A stretch of DNA of 64,000 nucleotides, from positions 111,298-175,297 of the forward strand of contig NZ_BILW01000012.1 in assembly GCF_004000765.1 (NCBI RefSeq). The letters run 5' to 3'. Below the pieces are notes generated by a model. It worked only from the letters and a program-made list of their open reading frames with translations. It did no database searches and was not told the DNA's origin. Within the stretch, counting starts at the first letter, position 1, and each line of letters begins with the position of its first letter. Position numbers and translations under genes: made by a program. Of this stretch, positions 36,193 to 44,553 are shown piece by piece. The DNA comes from Paenibacillus chondroitinus NBRC 15376 (GTDB taxonomy: Bacteria; Bacillota; Bacilli; Paenibacillales; NBRC-103111).

Positions 36193-36411
36193 ATGAAGCT
36201 GAACTGGTCCAAAATTGCTTTTATCGTTATATGCGCGGAGATTTTGCTTATTTACTGGAATGGGATGAGCGCTATACCTTTCAAGAAGCAGCAAAATGTA
36301 CATCCAATATCCACACTGCAACCCGCTCAGCCTGTTACACAGGTAGAAGAGAAAGCACCTTGGCAAATAAACGAATTTAAATTTTTTCAAGTGCATCAGT
36401 TAACTTCTTAA
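36193..36411 (+). CDS. Small single-pass membrane protein
   Basis: Predicted protein of 72 residues with one helix (IAFIVICAEILLIYWNG) near the start and a polar exterior tail. ATG 36193 with GCGAGG upstream is preferred; ATG 36184 is also in frame. A promoter-like TTGAAC...TAATAT precedes it, and a terminator follows. No family recognised. Confidence 0.5.
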   Translation: MKLNWSKIAFIVICAEILLIYWNGMSAIPFKKQQNVHPISTLQPAQPVTQVEEKAPWQINEFKFFQVHQLTS

Positions 36412-36436
36412 GATAAACCTTCTATGTCAAAGGGAA

Positions 36437-36484
36437 AAGGGCTACCCGGAATGTCTTTTCAGACAATCAGGTAGCCCTTCCTAT
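36437..36484 (+). terminator. Terminator between convergent small gene and O-methyltransferase
   Basis: AAGGGCTACC and GGTAGCCCTT pair, with further pairing of GGAatgTCT and AGAcaatC inside. It lies between the two stop codons. Confidence 0.75.
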
Positions 36485-36491
36485 GTACGCC

Positions 36492-37127
36492 TTATTTCAC
36501 CCGAGCCAGCGCCAAACCGTCATAGGCCGGTAGAATTGTACTTTCCAAACGCGGGTCCTCAGCAATGAGCTTATTGAAGCTGCGCATCGCTTGCACGGAG
36601 GTTTTGGTTTGGCCTGGGTCAACCACTTTCCCCCTCATCAGCGTATTATCGCCTGCAATGATGGCCCCTGGATTCGCTAATTGAATGGCAAGCTCCAAAT
36701 AGTTTGGATAGTTCACTTTGTCCGCATCGATAAAAAAGAAATCAAAACGCTCCCCTTGCACAAGCAGCTCGTTGAGATGCGTCAACGCTTCGCCAATACG
36801 ATACTCGACGAATTGTCCCAGACCTGCGTCGGCCACATTTTGTTTGGCTACATCGGCGAATTCCTGTTTCAACTCAAGTGAGATGAGTTTGCCGCCTTCT
36901 TGCAGCCCTCTAGCCAGGCAAATCCCGCTATAACCGCCTAATGCTCCTATTTCCAGCACCTTTTTTGCGCCAATCATCGTCACAAGCATCGTAAGCAGTC
37001 TGCCGTAGCCCGGGGCGATTGAGATTTCTGGCATATTATTAGTTCGTATAACTTCCTTCACCCGCTCAAGCACGGGATCATTCGCATATAAACCTTCCAT
37101 ATAGCTTTCAGCTGTTAGGGTTTCCAT
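36492..37127 (-). CDS. O-methyltransferase (catechol O-methyltransferase-like)
   Basis: SAM-dependent methyltransferase of 211 residues. VLEIGALGGYSGICLARGL is motif I, LISLELKQEFADVAK motif II, and FDFFFIDADKVNYPNY plus AIIAGDNTLMRG give the metal- and substrate-binding Asp residues of the Mg-dependent class. Relatives methylate catechols, caffeoyl-CoA or wobble uridines (TrmR); the last is a realistic alternative. ATG 37127 follows GGAGGAAT; the longer open frame upstream lacks a ribosome site. It is divergent from the YpsC-like gene. Confidence 0.87.
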   Translation of the reverse strand: METLTAESYMEGLYANDPVLERVKEVIRTNNMPEISIAPGYGRLLTMLVTMIGAKKVLEIGALGGYSGICLARGLQEGGKLISLELKQEFADVAKQNVADAGLGQFVEYRIGEALTHLNELLVQGERFDFFFIDADKVNYPNYLELAIQLANPGAIIAGDNTLMRGKVVDPGQTKTSVQAMRSFNKLIAEDPRLESTILPAYDGLALARVK

Positions 37128-37242
37128 GTTATTCCTCCTAAGAGTTTGCCGTTTCGTTTGTAAGTATATCTTATTTGTCCTATACTTGTTAATTGTATGA
37201 GTTTTATGAACGAAGCACAACCCGGATGGAAGGAATCTAAAC

Positions 37243-38382
37243 ATGCCACAATCTATTGAACTAATTGCAACTTGCCCAATGGGACTTGAAGCAATCGTTG
37301 CTCGCGAAGTCCGCGACCTCGGTTACACCGAGGTTACCGTTGAGAACGGCCGCGTACGCTTCATGGGAGACGAGCTTGCCATCTGCCGAGCCAATCTATG
37401 GTTACGGACAGCAGACCGGATTCTCGTGCTTATGGGCCAGTTTAAAGCTCTGACCTTTGATGAGCTTTTTGAAGGCACCAAAGCGCTCGCTTGGCCCGAC
37501 TGGATACCGAACGATGCCGAATTCCCTGTGCAAGGGCGTTCCCATAAGTCACAACTTTCCAGCGTTCCTGCCTGCCAAGGCATCGTAAAAAAAGCCGTCG
37601 TCGAGAAACTGAAACTTCAATACGGCACCGAATGGTTCCCCGAGAACGGGGCGCGTTACGTAATCGAGGTAGCGCTTCTTAACGATATTGCGACACTCAC
37701 GATCGACACGACAGGCCCAAGCTTGCACAAGCGCGGGTATCGCAAGCTCGTGACCGAAGCGCCGCTGAAGGAGACCATGGCCGCGGCCATGATCCTGCTC
37801 AGCCGCTGGAGCGTCGATCGGCCGCTCTACGACCCGTTCTGCGGGTCGGGAACGATCCCGATCGAGGCCGCCATGATCGGCTGGAATATCGCGCCAGGCC
37901 TGCGGCGCAGCTTCCCCAGCGAGGCGTGGGGCAATGTGCCGCGCAAGCTCTGGGACAAAGCGCGCGACGAAGCGTTCGACGCGGTCCGCGATAATGTGCC
38001 GCTGCACATTATCGGCAGCGACATTGACCCGTCTGCCATCGCAGTGGCAGAAGCCGCCGCGAAGTCGGCTGGGCTGACGAAACAGTTCCAGCTTCGCGTG
38101 GAACCGGTAGCCAAAGCCCGCCCGCGCGGCGACTATGGCTGTTTGATCACCAATCCGCCTTATGGAGAGCGGCTTGGTGAAGCCAAAGATGTCGAGGTCG
38201 CGCTGCGCGAGCTCGGGGCTCTTACAGCTCCAATGCCTTCGTGGAGCATGTTTATTCTTAGCCCGAGCACACAGCTCGAGCATTATATGAACCGCCGCGC
38301 TGATAAGAAGCGCAAGTTGTTTAACGGACGGATTGAGTGTAACCTTTATCAGTATCTTGGGCCTTTTCCTCCGCGCAGGTAG
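37243..38382 (+). CDS. THUMP-domain rRNA (guanine-N2) methyltransferase, YpsC/RlmL-N type
   Basis: RNA methyltransferase of 379 residues, similar to YpsC. Residues 1-160 include a ferredoxin-like and a THUMP domain for RNA binding. The Rossmann core starts with LYDPFCGSGTIPIEAAMI near residue 195 and has the catalytic NPPYGERLG near residue 302, the motif for exocyclic N2 methylation of guanine, probably 23S rRNA. Bases 37740-38060 are visibly richer in G+C than the flanks. The last 41 bases recur diverged at 39907-39947. GGAAGGAATC precedes the start. Confidence 0.9.
   Translation: MPQSIELIATCPMGLEAIVAREVRDLGYTEVTVENGRVRFMGDELAICRANLWLRTADRILVLMGQFKALTFDELFEGTKALAWPDWIPNDAEFPVQGRSHKSQLSSVPACQGIVKKAVVEKLKLQYGTEWFPENGARYVIEVALLNDIATLTIDTTGPSLHKRGYRKLVTEAPLKETMAAAMILLSRWSVDRPLYDPFCGSGTIPIEAAMIGWNIAPGLRRSFPSEAWGNVPRKLWDKARDEAFDAVRDNVPLHIIGSDIDPSAIAVAEAAAKSAGLTKQFQLRVEPVAKARPRGDYGCLITNPPYGERLGEAKDVEVALRELGALTAPMPSWSMFILSPSTQLEHYMNRRADKKRKLFNGRIECNLYQYLGPFPPRR
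38341..38381. repeat. Left copy of duplicated rRNA-methyltransferase 3' end
   Basis: The last 41 bases of the YpsC-like gene match 39907-39947 with 36 identities and no gaps. It forms the left border of a 1.5-kb block holding the DUF2920 gene. Confidence 0.85.
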
Positions 38383-38398
38383 GACAAGTATTTTTGCG

Positions 38399-38447
38399 AA
38401 AACAGCGGCAGCTAAGACTTATAAAAGTCATAGCTGCCGCTGTTTTT
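38399..38447 (+). terminator. Terminator after the rRNA methyltransferase gene
   Basis: AAACAGCGGCAGCTA (38400-38414) is perfectly complementary to TAGCTGCCGCTGTTT (38431-38445), with an inner GACT/AGTC hairpin and a T tail. Confidence 0.85.
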
Positions 38448-38474
38448 CAGACTTATATATGATTCCTTGTAAAT

Positions 38475-39653
38475 CTAATTCAATATCTCAACGCGAATCT
38501 GGTAATCATCCGAATAACTGAAACGATACGATTTATTTCCGCAATCAAAAGTATAAACACTCGAACGGTCGAAGTCCGTTAGATCTTCACCCTTCTGTAA
38601 CTTGCCGCCGGCTTCTTGAACTAGATCGAAAATGCCTCGAAGTGATGCTTTCATCCCATGCGACAAGTCCTTAAACACTCTGCCATCAATATCATCTGCA
38701 GTCACTTTTTTAAAGTTGACCTGATTATATTTTTCTAATATGTTAACAACTTGTTCCTTTTCCGATGTCGGGCATACCTTATCCTCATCACCATGAAATA
38801 TATAGTATGTTGTATCCGACGCGATGCGGTGTGATTCCTCCAACAAACTACGAATCGCGCGACAGCTATCCGAGAAATAATACGGATCGAGCTCATCTGA
38901 AAGCGTCCAAGGTTCATCGGCAATAGCTTGAATCGTTACTCCCTCATGCCGGTAAACCAATGGTCCCAGCTTGTAATCCTTCGTGCAGATGTCAACCACG
39001 CTCGCCCGCGAGAAACCCGAATTATCGATAATCGCCGAAAAAGTGTGAGGGGCAAACTTTCCGAGTAATAAGGCGATATATCCTCCATATGACGATCCAT
39101 AGGCGATAATACGGCGCCGATTGATCGTGTGTTTTTTCAAAATATCGCCGAGCACCGACAAATAGTCGAGTGCCGGAAGAAAGCCGAACGACTGATATTC
39201 CCCTTTTAAATGATACGACAAGAGCATGTATGGTGAGCCATGCCCGAACAAATACTGAATGCCCCGCTGCTTCAGGTGAAACGCCAAAATGTCCAAGCAG
39301 TCGTCTTGCAGCGATCCGTCGTTATTCAGGAAATCCGTCCATGGGATACCGTATAACGAACTCAGCGTTGCAAAATACGCGTTATCAAATTTGACTGACT
39401 TAATCTCATTGTCTACTCCCCAGTAATGGACGCCGGCAACAATGCAGTTGCTCTTATTAGCTAGGTATGGCCGCAACTTATTAGCCTGGTATTCGGATGA
39501 CGGAGTGTCGCCAAACGGCGTAATAAAGAGGATCAAACCGGTCTCTTCGTTAACCCCTGCCTCGGGAAACGTAAGCTGATATTCCAAGAGTGAGCGCCTG
39601 TAGCCGAGCTCCACATCAGGATGAGGTCTTACATAAAACGTATTACTTAACAT
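38475..39653 (-). CDS. DUF2920 family alpha/beta-hydrolase-like protein
   Basis: Soluble protein of 392 residues with an alpha/beta-hydrolase layout: the nucleophile elbow AYGSSYGGYIALL (GxSxGG) near residue 190, an acidic residue in YYIFHGDEDKVCP and a late histidine in FKDLSHGMKASL complete a plausible Ser-Asp-His triad. It resembles DUF2920 proteins, often encoded in flagellin-glycan or surface-polysaccharide loci, but no such genes are adjacent. ATG 39653 follows GGAGGAAC; ATG 39677 is an alternative. The gene is bracketed by two copies of the YpsC 3' end, indicating acquisition. Confidence 0.75.
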   Translation of the reverse strand: MLSNTFYVRPHPDVELGYRRSLLEYQLTFPEAGVNEETGLILFITPFGDTPSSEYQANKLRPYLANKSNCIVAGVHYWGVDNEIKSVKFDNAYFATLSSLYGIPWTDFLNNDGSLQDDCLDILAFHLKQRGIQYLFGHGSPYMLLSYHLKGEYQSFGFLPALDYLSVLGDILKKHTINRRRIIAYGSSYGGYIALLLGKFAPHTFSAIIDNSGFSRASVVDICTKDYKLGPLVYRHEGVTIQAIADEPWTLSDELDPYYFSDSCRAIRSLLEESHRIASDTTYYIFHGDEDKVCPTSEKEQVVNILEKYNQVNFKKVTADDIDGRVFKDLSHGMKASLRGIFDLVQEAGGKLQKGEDLTDFDRSSVYTFDCGNKSYRFSYSDDYQIRVEILN

Positions 39654-39906
39654 TTGTTCCTCCGTTGCTTCACGCATATGAAATTATTAACAAACACTTA
39701 TCAAACTAGGTGAAATCAAATAACTACAACTCACAATGCATACTTCACGTTTTCATTCCAATCATCCAATCTCTTCCAACCCCTTCCAAGTCTAACACAC
39801 CATAGAGTAGACTTAAACAAATTTCTACAAAAATCATCATTCTTCGTGTTTATTTTAACTAATTAGACGAAACGAATAAGTAAAAAACATCAATATTTAC
39901 TCTGTC

Positions 39907-39947
39907 AACCTGTATCAGTATCTTAGGCCGTTTCCTCCACGTAGGTA
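39907..39947 (+). pseudogene. Right copy: orphan 3' fragment of a diverged rRNA methyltransferase gene
   Basis: AACCTGTATCAGTATCTT and the following bases encode NLYQYLRPFPPRR, matching the C-terminus NLYQYLGPFPPRR of the YpsC-like protein. Five of 41 bases differ and four of these are synonymous, so the fragment evolved as part of a functional gene in another lineage before being left here. The frame continues nine codons (YYEKEAAT and a stop). Confidence 0.75.
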
Positions 39948-40013
39948 TTACGAAAAAGAGGCAGCTACTTAACCCGTAGTAATATCTAGCCTGGGTAGTC
40001 CCGACGGTGGTAC

Positions 40014-40149
40014 GCTAACGGACACAGGAGCCTTTATTCGGCGTGAAATCGCCGATTTAGATTTCTAACGGACACCAGCGCAGCTATTTGCCTATTTTGA
40101 AGGCAATTAGGCCGCGGAAATGGCAAATAAGGGCGCTGGTGTCCGTTAG
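40014..40149. repeat. Hairpin-forming intergenic repeat (CTAACGGACAC family)
   Basis: CTAACGGACACCAGCGC (40065-40081) and its exact complement (40133-40149) form a 17-bp stem, extended inside by TATTTGCC/GGCAAATA. A third partial unit, GCTAACGGACACAGGAGCC, starts at 40014. The layout is that of a MITE- or REP-like element with no coding capacity; I believe related units are scattered in Paenibacillus genomes but cannot verify that here. It lies in the 575-base gene-free gap between the DUF2920 gene and the next phosphoesterase. Confidence 0.7.
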
Positions 40150-40187
40150 CGCAGCTACTTCGTAGTAGCAACCCACGAAATGAAACA

Positions 40188-40230
40188 GAGGTAGCTGAGA
40201 CCCTTGCATCTCAGCTACCTCTATCTTTTT
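40188..40230. terminator. Terminator downstream of the phosphoesterase gene
   Basis: GAGGTAGCTGAGA is perfectly complementary to TCTCAGCTACCTC across an eight-base loop. The better T tract is on the plus strand, but its place directly after the minus-strand stop at 40229 suggests it ends that gene. Confidence 0.65.
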
Positions 40231-40990
40231 ACAAATAATGCATGGTTACTTCGCTTCTAACAAACAATCTCGCATTGACGCCAGTTTGCCCAATACCTTT
40301 AGATATGTAGTAAGCCCCATATTGCTGTTTATGTAATCCCTTGTAAATCCCCATTCTAGGCAGCTTACCTGCGTTTTTAATATGAAAGAAAAATGGGATA
40401 TTAAATTGTTTGCCGTGAAGATGCCCAGCCATTAAATAATCGTAGTTTTTATTTAAATGCAAGACTATATTAGGATCGTGGGTAATAATGAGTTTTGGTC
40501 TGCGATCATCAACAGCTCGAAAGGCAGCCTTAATGTCACTTTTATCAGAATCGAAATCATCAATTCCAATTAGTTCAAATCGTTGTAAATGCAGCGACTC
40601 GTTCCTTAACAATTTAAGCCCATATTTCCTTAAAAGCTTAATAAGATCTTTGACATTTTTCTGCTGATAATCATGGTTTCCAAGAACGCAATAAATCGGC
40701 ACGTTACAAATTGCGATCGCTCTTAAGTACTCCTCCAGTCTAGGAAGCATTTTCTTATATTTGGTAAAATCACCCGTAATAAATATATAATCCGGTTTTT
40801 CATCATGAATAATAGCGGCTATTCTGGCTGGACGAATTCTTAATCTTTCAACATGCATGTCACTTATTTGCAGAATTCTCACATTTAGATTAAGAGGATA
40901 TCTTATCCGCTCAATTTTTAGCCATTGTGTCGGCAAGATAAAAATTATGTAGCAAATAAGTAGAACTAAGAATAAGTAGAAGCAGTACAT
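40229..40990 (-). CDS. Membrane-anchored metallophosphoesterase (YkuE-like)
   Basis: Phosphoesterase of 253 residues with an N-terminal helix (YLFLVLLICYIIFILP) and a calcineurin-like domain: QISDMHVERL, FITGDFTKY, VLGNHDYQQ, IITHDPNIV and MAGHLHGKQFN supply all metal ligands. YkuE-type relatives are cell-wall-associated and act on phospholipids or UDP-diacylglucosamine. ATG 40990 with GGAAGG upstream is preferred; two earlier in-frame starts are poorly placed. The gene sits next to the repeat-rich gap. Confidence 0.85.
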   Translation of the reverse strand: MYCFYLFLVLLICYIIFILPTQWLKIERIRYPLNLNVRILQISDMHVERLRIRPARIAAIIHDEKPDYIFITGDFTKYKKMLPRLEEYLRAIAICNVPIYCVLGNHDYQQKNVKDLIKLLRKYGLKLLRNESLHLQRFELIGIDDFDSDKSDIKAAFRAVDDRRPKLIITHDPNIVLHLNKNYDYLMAGHLHGKQFNIPFFFHIKNAGKLPRMGIYKGLHKQQYGAYYISKGIGQTGVNARLFVRSEVTMHYL

Positions 40991-41319
40991 TAAAATTCCT
41001 TCCAAGCGCATCCTCCTCACCAAAAATGGGACCTCTTACAGCTGAAATCAATAAGTTTTATATACTAAGTTTTATTATAGGTTTAATACATTAATGACAC
41101 ATGAGTATAAGAGTTCAATTTTGTTGTCTGATTTTACTACCTTCTTCTACTTTCGATCTCTTCTATTAGACGAGTTATCCGTACAGTTCGTTTATTCCCC
41201 ACTGTTTTCATGCCCGAGGCTGTTAAATGGAAAGAGGAAAATGTAACAATATGTGGAATATACATTATTCAGAAAGTGGAATCTACGCTTTTAAATCATA
41301 GAAAACGAGGAAGATAACC

Positions 41320-42828
41320 GTGTTTCATAAAAAAGTCGTACAGCTTCTAACACTAAGCATCAGCTGTATTTTTCTATCTATTCAACCTGCTTTTGCACAA
41401 GACTCATCAGCCACTAAGTATCCGCATGAGCTAAAACTTAAACTGAATGAGCAAATCGTTACCGTTAATGGTCAAACTCAAACACTTCCAGTCCCGCCTA
41501 CTTTAATGAACAGCGTGACCATGGTGCCGCTTCGTTTTATTGCTGAGACTCTGGGAGTTACGGTCCAATGGGATGACGCTACACGTTTAATTACACTGAC
41601 TACAGCCAAAACCAAAATATCTCTGGCAATCGACAGTAAAGATGCCGTGATTAACGGAGCTTCTACTTCTTTGGAGCAACCTGCTACAATACTCAATGAT
41701 ACAACTATGGTCCCTCTCCGCTTTATTGCTGAAAATATGGATCAAAGTGTTTCGTTCGATGGTACAACGCAAATGATTACAATCACTAATAAACACATTC
41801 AAACTGCACCTGTAAATGAAAAACGAGACAAGCCAACTGTAGATAATTTATCGATTGAACGACCAATAACAGATAGAAGTAATGTAAAAATAGAAGATAT
41901 TATTTCAGACTCAAAAAGCAATCTATATATGATAGATTTTGACGTTAAAAGTCAATCCTACCTTTATGGGATTTTATCCTATAATCAAAATAACGGGGAT
42001 GGAAAAAACATACAGCACACAACCTTTATAGATAGTAAATTTGACGCGCAGTATAAGGATTCAAAAGGTGCTGTGCAACGTGTATCATATCAAAATATAA
42101 CACCCAAAAAACTGTATTACGATAGTTTAACTGACAAATTGTATTTGATGGCACATGCTGCGAGACCTTTTGTCGAAGAAGCCGTGATTATTTATGAGAT
42201 ACTACCAGAAGTAAAAATGGTAACTTATAATTTAGAAAGTTCCATGAATGAAGAAAACAATTTTATCTCGTTTTTAGATCAAGATCATTTTTACTACAGC
42301 AATGCATTTTCAGGGAAAATATTCGACTTTCAGGCACCGAATGAGAGTAAAGTAATTGGATTCCTACCCGATAAGAAAGCAAGTTATGTTTCTTTAAACA
42401 CAGATGGGAAAATGTATATCCTCAATAAAACGAATAAAAAAATAAGCAAGGTTAACTTGGACGGCACGATTACTGAGGTAGCGAGTGTTAATTTGGATCA
42501 AATAACGGGAGCCTCTTCGAGGAATGGGTATTTCTACATTTCAGATAATACAAAGGTTTATCAAGTTGATGTTGCTGGTAAAATGGATCAGTACACTAAT
42601 GTTTCTCTTTTAACTTATAACAAGGGTTTATATGATCCGAAAACACAAACCTATGAGCAGCCTGCCGTAAATGATAAAATTGTTGATGGTAAATCCGTTA
42701 CTGATCAGGTTGAAGATCCTGGCGCTTTAAGTTTCAAGGGTAGTTTCCTTTTTACTATCGATCATCATGGAAACATCGTGATTTATGACAGCCTAAACGG
42801 AATTATTCGACGAATCAACATTTACTAA
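41320..42828 (+). CDS. Exported protein with copper-amine-oxidase N-terminal-like domain
   Basis: Secreted protein of 502 residues: signal peptide (LTLSISCIFLSIQPAFA, cleavage after AFA near residue 26), then two repeats of the copper amine oxidase N-like domain (TMVPLRFIAETLGVTVQWDD and TMVPLRFIAENMDQSVSFDG) common on Paenibacillus surface proteins, and about 350 residues of repeated YxDS/YI-type strands (LYLMAHAARP, MYILNKTNKKISKVN, YFYISDNTKVYQVD) that suggest a beta-propeller. Function unknown. GTG 41320 with CGAGGAAG upstream. Bases 41.8-42.8 kb are distinctly A+T-rich compared with neighbours, consistent with acquisition. Confidence 0.82.
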   Translation: MFHKKVVQLLTLSISCIFLSIQPAFAQDSSATKYPHELKLKLNEQIVTVNGQTQTLPVPPTLMNSVTMVPLRFIAETLGVTVQWDDATRLITLTTAKTKISLAIDSKDAVINGASTSLEQPATILNDTTMVPLRFIAENMDQSVSFDGTTQMITITNKHIQTAPVNEKRDKPTVDNLSIERPITDRSNVKIEDIISDSKSNLYMIDFDVKSQSYLYGILSYNQNNGDGKNIQHTTFIDSKFDAQYKDSKGAVQRVSYQNITPKKLYYDSLTDKLYLMAHAARPFVEEAVIIYEILPEVKMVTYNLESSMNEENNFISFLDQDHFYYSNAFSGKIFDFQAPNESKVIGFLPDKKASYVSLNTDGKMYILNKTNKKISKVNLDGTITEVASVNLDQITGASSRNGYFYISDNTKVYQVDVAGKMDQYTNVSLLTYNKGLYDPKTQTYEQPAVNDKIVDGKSVTDQVEDPGALSFKGSFLFTIDHHGNIVIYDSLNGIIRRINIY

Positions 42829-42847
42829 GTTTAATACCAATGCCACC

Positions 42848-42907
42848 AAAAAAATCCCCCAATCGCTACGACCCTGATCAGTCGAGCGTTTGAGGGATTT
42901 ATTTTTT
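42848..42907 (+). terminator. Terminator after the surface-protein gene
   Basis: AATCCC, CGCT and CGAC on the left pair with GTCG, GCG and GGGATT on the right, followed by ATTTTTT. Confidence 0.7.
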
Positions 42908-43027
42908 CATCAAAAGCCAAATGATTATGACCCAAAGCGGAATAGACAGCAGAATACTCCACATGCATCCTATAGCAAAGCCTAATTTTGCTTTTTGTTC
43001 ATTGTTTGATACATCATCGTTCGGCAT
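42899..43027 (-). CDS. Small membrane protein of 42 residues overlapping the VOC gene
   Basis: Reading the minus strand from ATG at 43027 gives MPNDDVSNNEQKAKLGFAIG, one helix (SILLSIPLWVIIIWLLM) and KK at the end. Hydrophilic acidic start, hydrophobic core and basic end form a sensible single-pass topology. It overlaps the VOC gene's end by 14 bases, and GGTGG lies just before the start. No family is recognised. Confidence 0.55.
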   Translation of the reverse strand: MPNDDVSNNEQKAKLGFAIGCMWSILLSIPLWVIIIWLLMKK

Positions 43028-43412
43028 GTTCCACCAACTCTAACGGGAGTCCATCTGGGTCTGCAAAAAACGTATACCGATCACCTGTTATGGGATCAAT
43101 TCGTACCGGTTCAACCGCAATGCCCTTGCTCTCTAGTTCTTTGACGCTTTCGTCCATATTTCCAACGACAAAAGCCAAGTGTCGAAGTCCTCGCGCTTCC
43201 GGTCTATCCACTCTTAAGGGAGGATTAGGGAACGAAAACAATTCTATCTGCTGCTCTGTTTCTCCTATGCGCAAATCCAGTTTGTAGGAATCACGTTCTG
43301 CCCGGTACAACTCATTTACGATCGTCATTCCTAGTAAATCAACATAGAAATGCTTCGACTGTTCATAATTCGAGCTAATTATGGCCACATGATGAATGCG
43401 ATCGATTTTCAC
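43014..43412 (-). CDS. VOC family protein, YaeR/GloA2-like
   Basis: Glyoxalase/bleomycin-resistance fold protein of 132 residues made of two beta-alpha-beta-beta-beta modules. Putative metal ligands are His in IHHVAII, Glu in QQIELFSF, His in LRHLAFVV and Glu in LPLELVEH, in the order of glyoxalase I-like enzymes. The substrate is unknown. GTG 43412 is preferred to GTG 43418 because GGGGAGG is then correctly spaced. Translation may be coupled to the overlapping 42-aa ORF. Confidence 0.85.
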   Translation of the reverse strand: MKIDRIHHVAIISSNYEQSKHFYVDLLGMTIVNELYRAERDSYKLDLRIGETEQQIELFSFPNPPLRVDRPEARGLRHLAFVVGNMDESVKELESKGIAVEPVRIDPITGDRYTFFADPDGLPLELVEHAER

Positions 43413-43482
43413 TAACACGCCTCCCCACTCTGTAAATAAACCGCAATCCGGGAATTCCCCATCCTGCGGCTCGTTTCTTATT

Positions 43483-44397
43483 TTATCCGTCTGCTCTCAT
43501 CGTTTCAACAATTTTCTTCAAAATATTCTCGGCTTGCGCATACTCTACCTGACACGTGCCTGCTGCGTGGTGACCGCCTCCGCCATTTTGGAGCATTAAA
43601 GTCCCGATGTTCGTTTGGGAAGTGCGATTCACAATGCTGTGCCCGCAGGCAAATACACAATTTTGTTTGTTGCGTCCGTCCACGATCCAAATGGATACAT
43701 TTTGCTCCGGATAAAGCGCGTAAACCATGAAACGGTTGCCAGGATAGATGGTTTCCACGTCACGAAGATCCGTAATGATCACGTTTCCTTCTGTATACGT
43801 ATGTTTTGCAAGCATTTCACGGTACAGAGCATCCAATTCATAATACCGTTCCACCCGCTCCTTAACGTCAGGAAGCTCCATAATTTGATCGACCGTCATC
43901 ACCGCGCAGTGATCCACAAGCTCTTCCATTAGCTGATAATTACTAATTCGGTAGTCCCGATAACGTCCTAAACCCGTACGGGCATCCATGATGAAGGACA
44001 ATAAATCCCAGCCCTTTGGATTCAAAATATCTTCTTTACTGAACTGTGCTGCATCCGCTTTATCTACGCCTTGCATAATATCGTCAATATCACCGAAGGT
44101 TTCTTGCCCTCCGTAATAATCATAAACGACGCGTGCTGCGCTTGGTGCAATACGGGTTTCCCCTTTGAATGCTACCTTCTCGCCCATCCGCTCAAGTTCA
44201 CTCGAGTGATGGTCAAACCATAATCCACAACCCGCAACATATGGCACATTCGCCAAAATATCGTTTTCGGTAACCTCGATCAGACCATCCTGCATATCTT
44301 TGGGATGAACGAATTTCATGTCATCGACCATGTTTAGCTTTTTGAAAAGCATTGCGCATACTAAACCGTCAAAATCCGAACGCGTAATTAATCGCAT
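43483..44397 (-). CDS. DHH-family phosphoesterase (exopolyphosphatase-like)
   Basis: Metal-dependent phosphohydrolase of 304 residues. Motifs in order: RSDFDGLVCAML at residues 6-17, the DHH motif in FDHHSSELE near residue 62, VDKADAAQF, and the DHHA1-type NGGGGHHAAGTCQ near residue 277. Family members cleave polyphosphate, pAp or nanoRNA; the substrate here is not set by sequence. The gene stands alone. Confidence 0.87.
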   Translation of the reverse strand: MRLITRSDFDGLVCAMLFKKLNMVDDMKFVHPKDMQDGLIEVTENDILANVPYVAGCGLWFDHHSSELERMGEKVAFKGETRIAPSAARVVYDYYGGQETFGDIDDIMQGVDKADAAQFSKEDILNPKGWDLLSFIMDARTGLGRYRDYRISNYQLMEELVDHCAVMTVDQIMELPDVKERVERYYELDALYREMLAKHTYTEGNVIITDLRDVETIYPGNRFMVYALYPEQNVSIWIVDGRNKQNCVFACGHSIVNRTSQTNIGTLMLQNGGGGHHAAGTCQVEYAQAENILKKIVETMRADG

Positions 44398-44510
44398 AAC
44401 GCAAATCCCCCTACGAAGTTAGTACTTAAGAACTATGTATGATTATGTGTATCATTATATCAGCACCTGTCGATTTGTGACAATCATTTTGTCATTTGCG
44501 CTTTTGAAAT

Positions 44511-44553
44511 AAAAAAAAAAAAACAGTTCGCCTAGATGGGCTGAACCGTTTTT
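44511..44553 (-). terminator. Terminator overlapping the end of the riboswitch-controlled gene
   Basis: On the minus strand AAACGGTTCAGCC and GGCGAACTGTTT pair across the stop codon and are followed by a run of more than ten T. Confidence 0.85.

Noticed and set aside
37549..38283. Long antisense frame in the rRNA methyltransferase gene
   Set aside because: It is a shadow frame caused by the GC-rich codons of the real gene.
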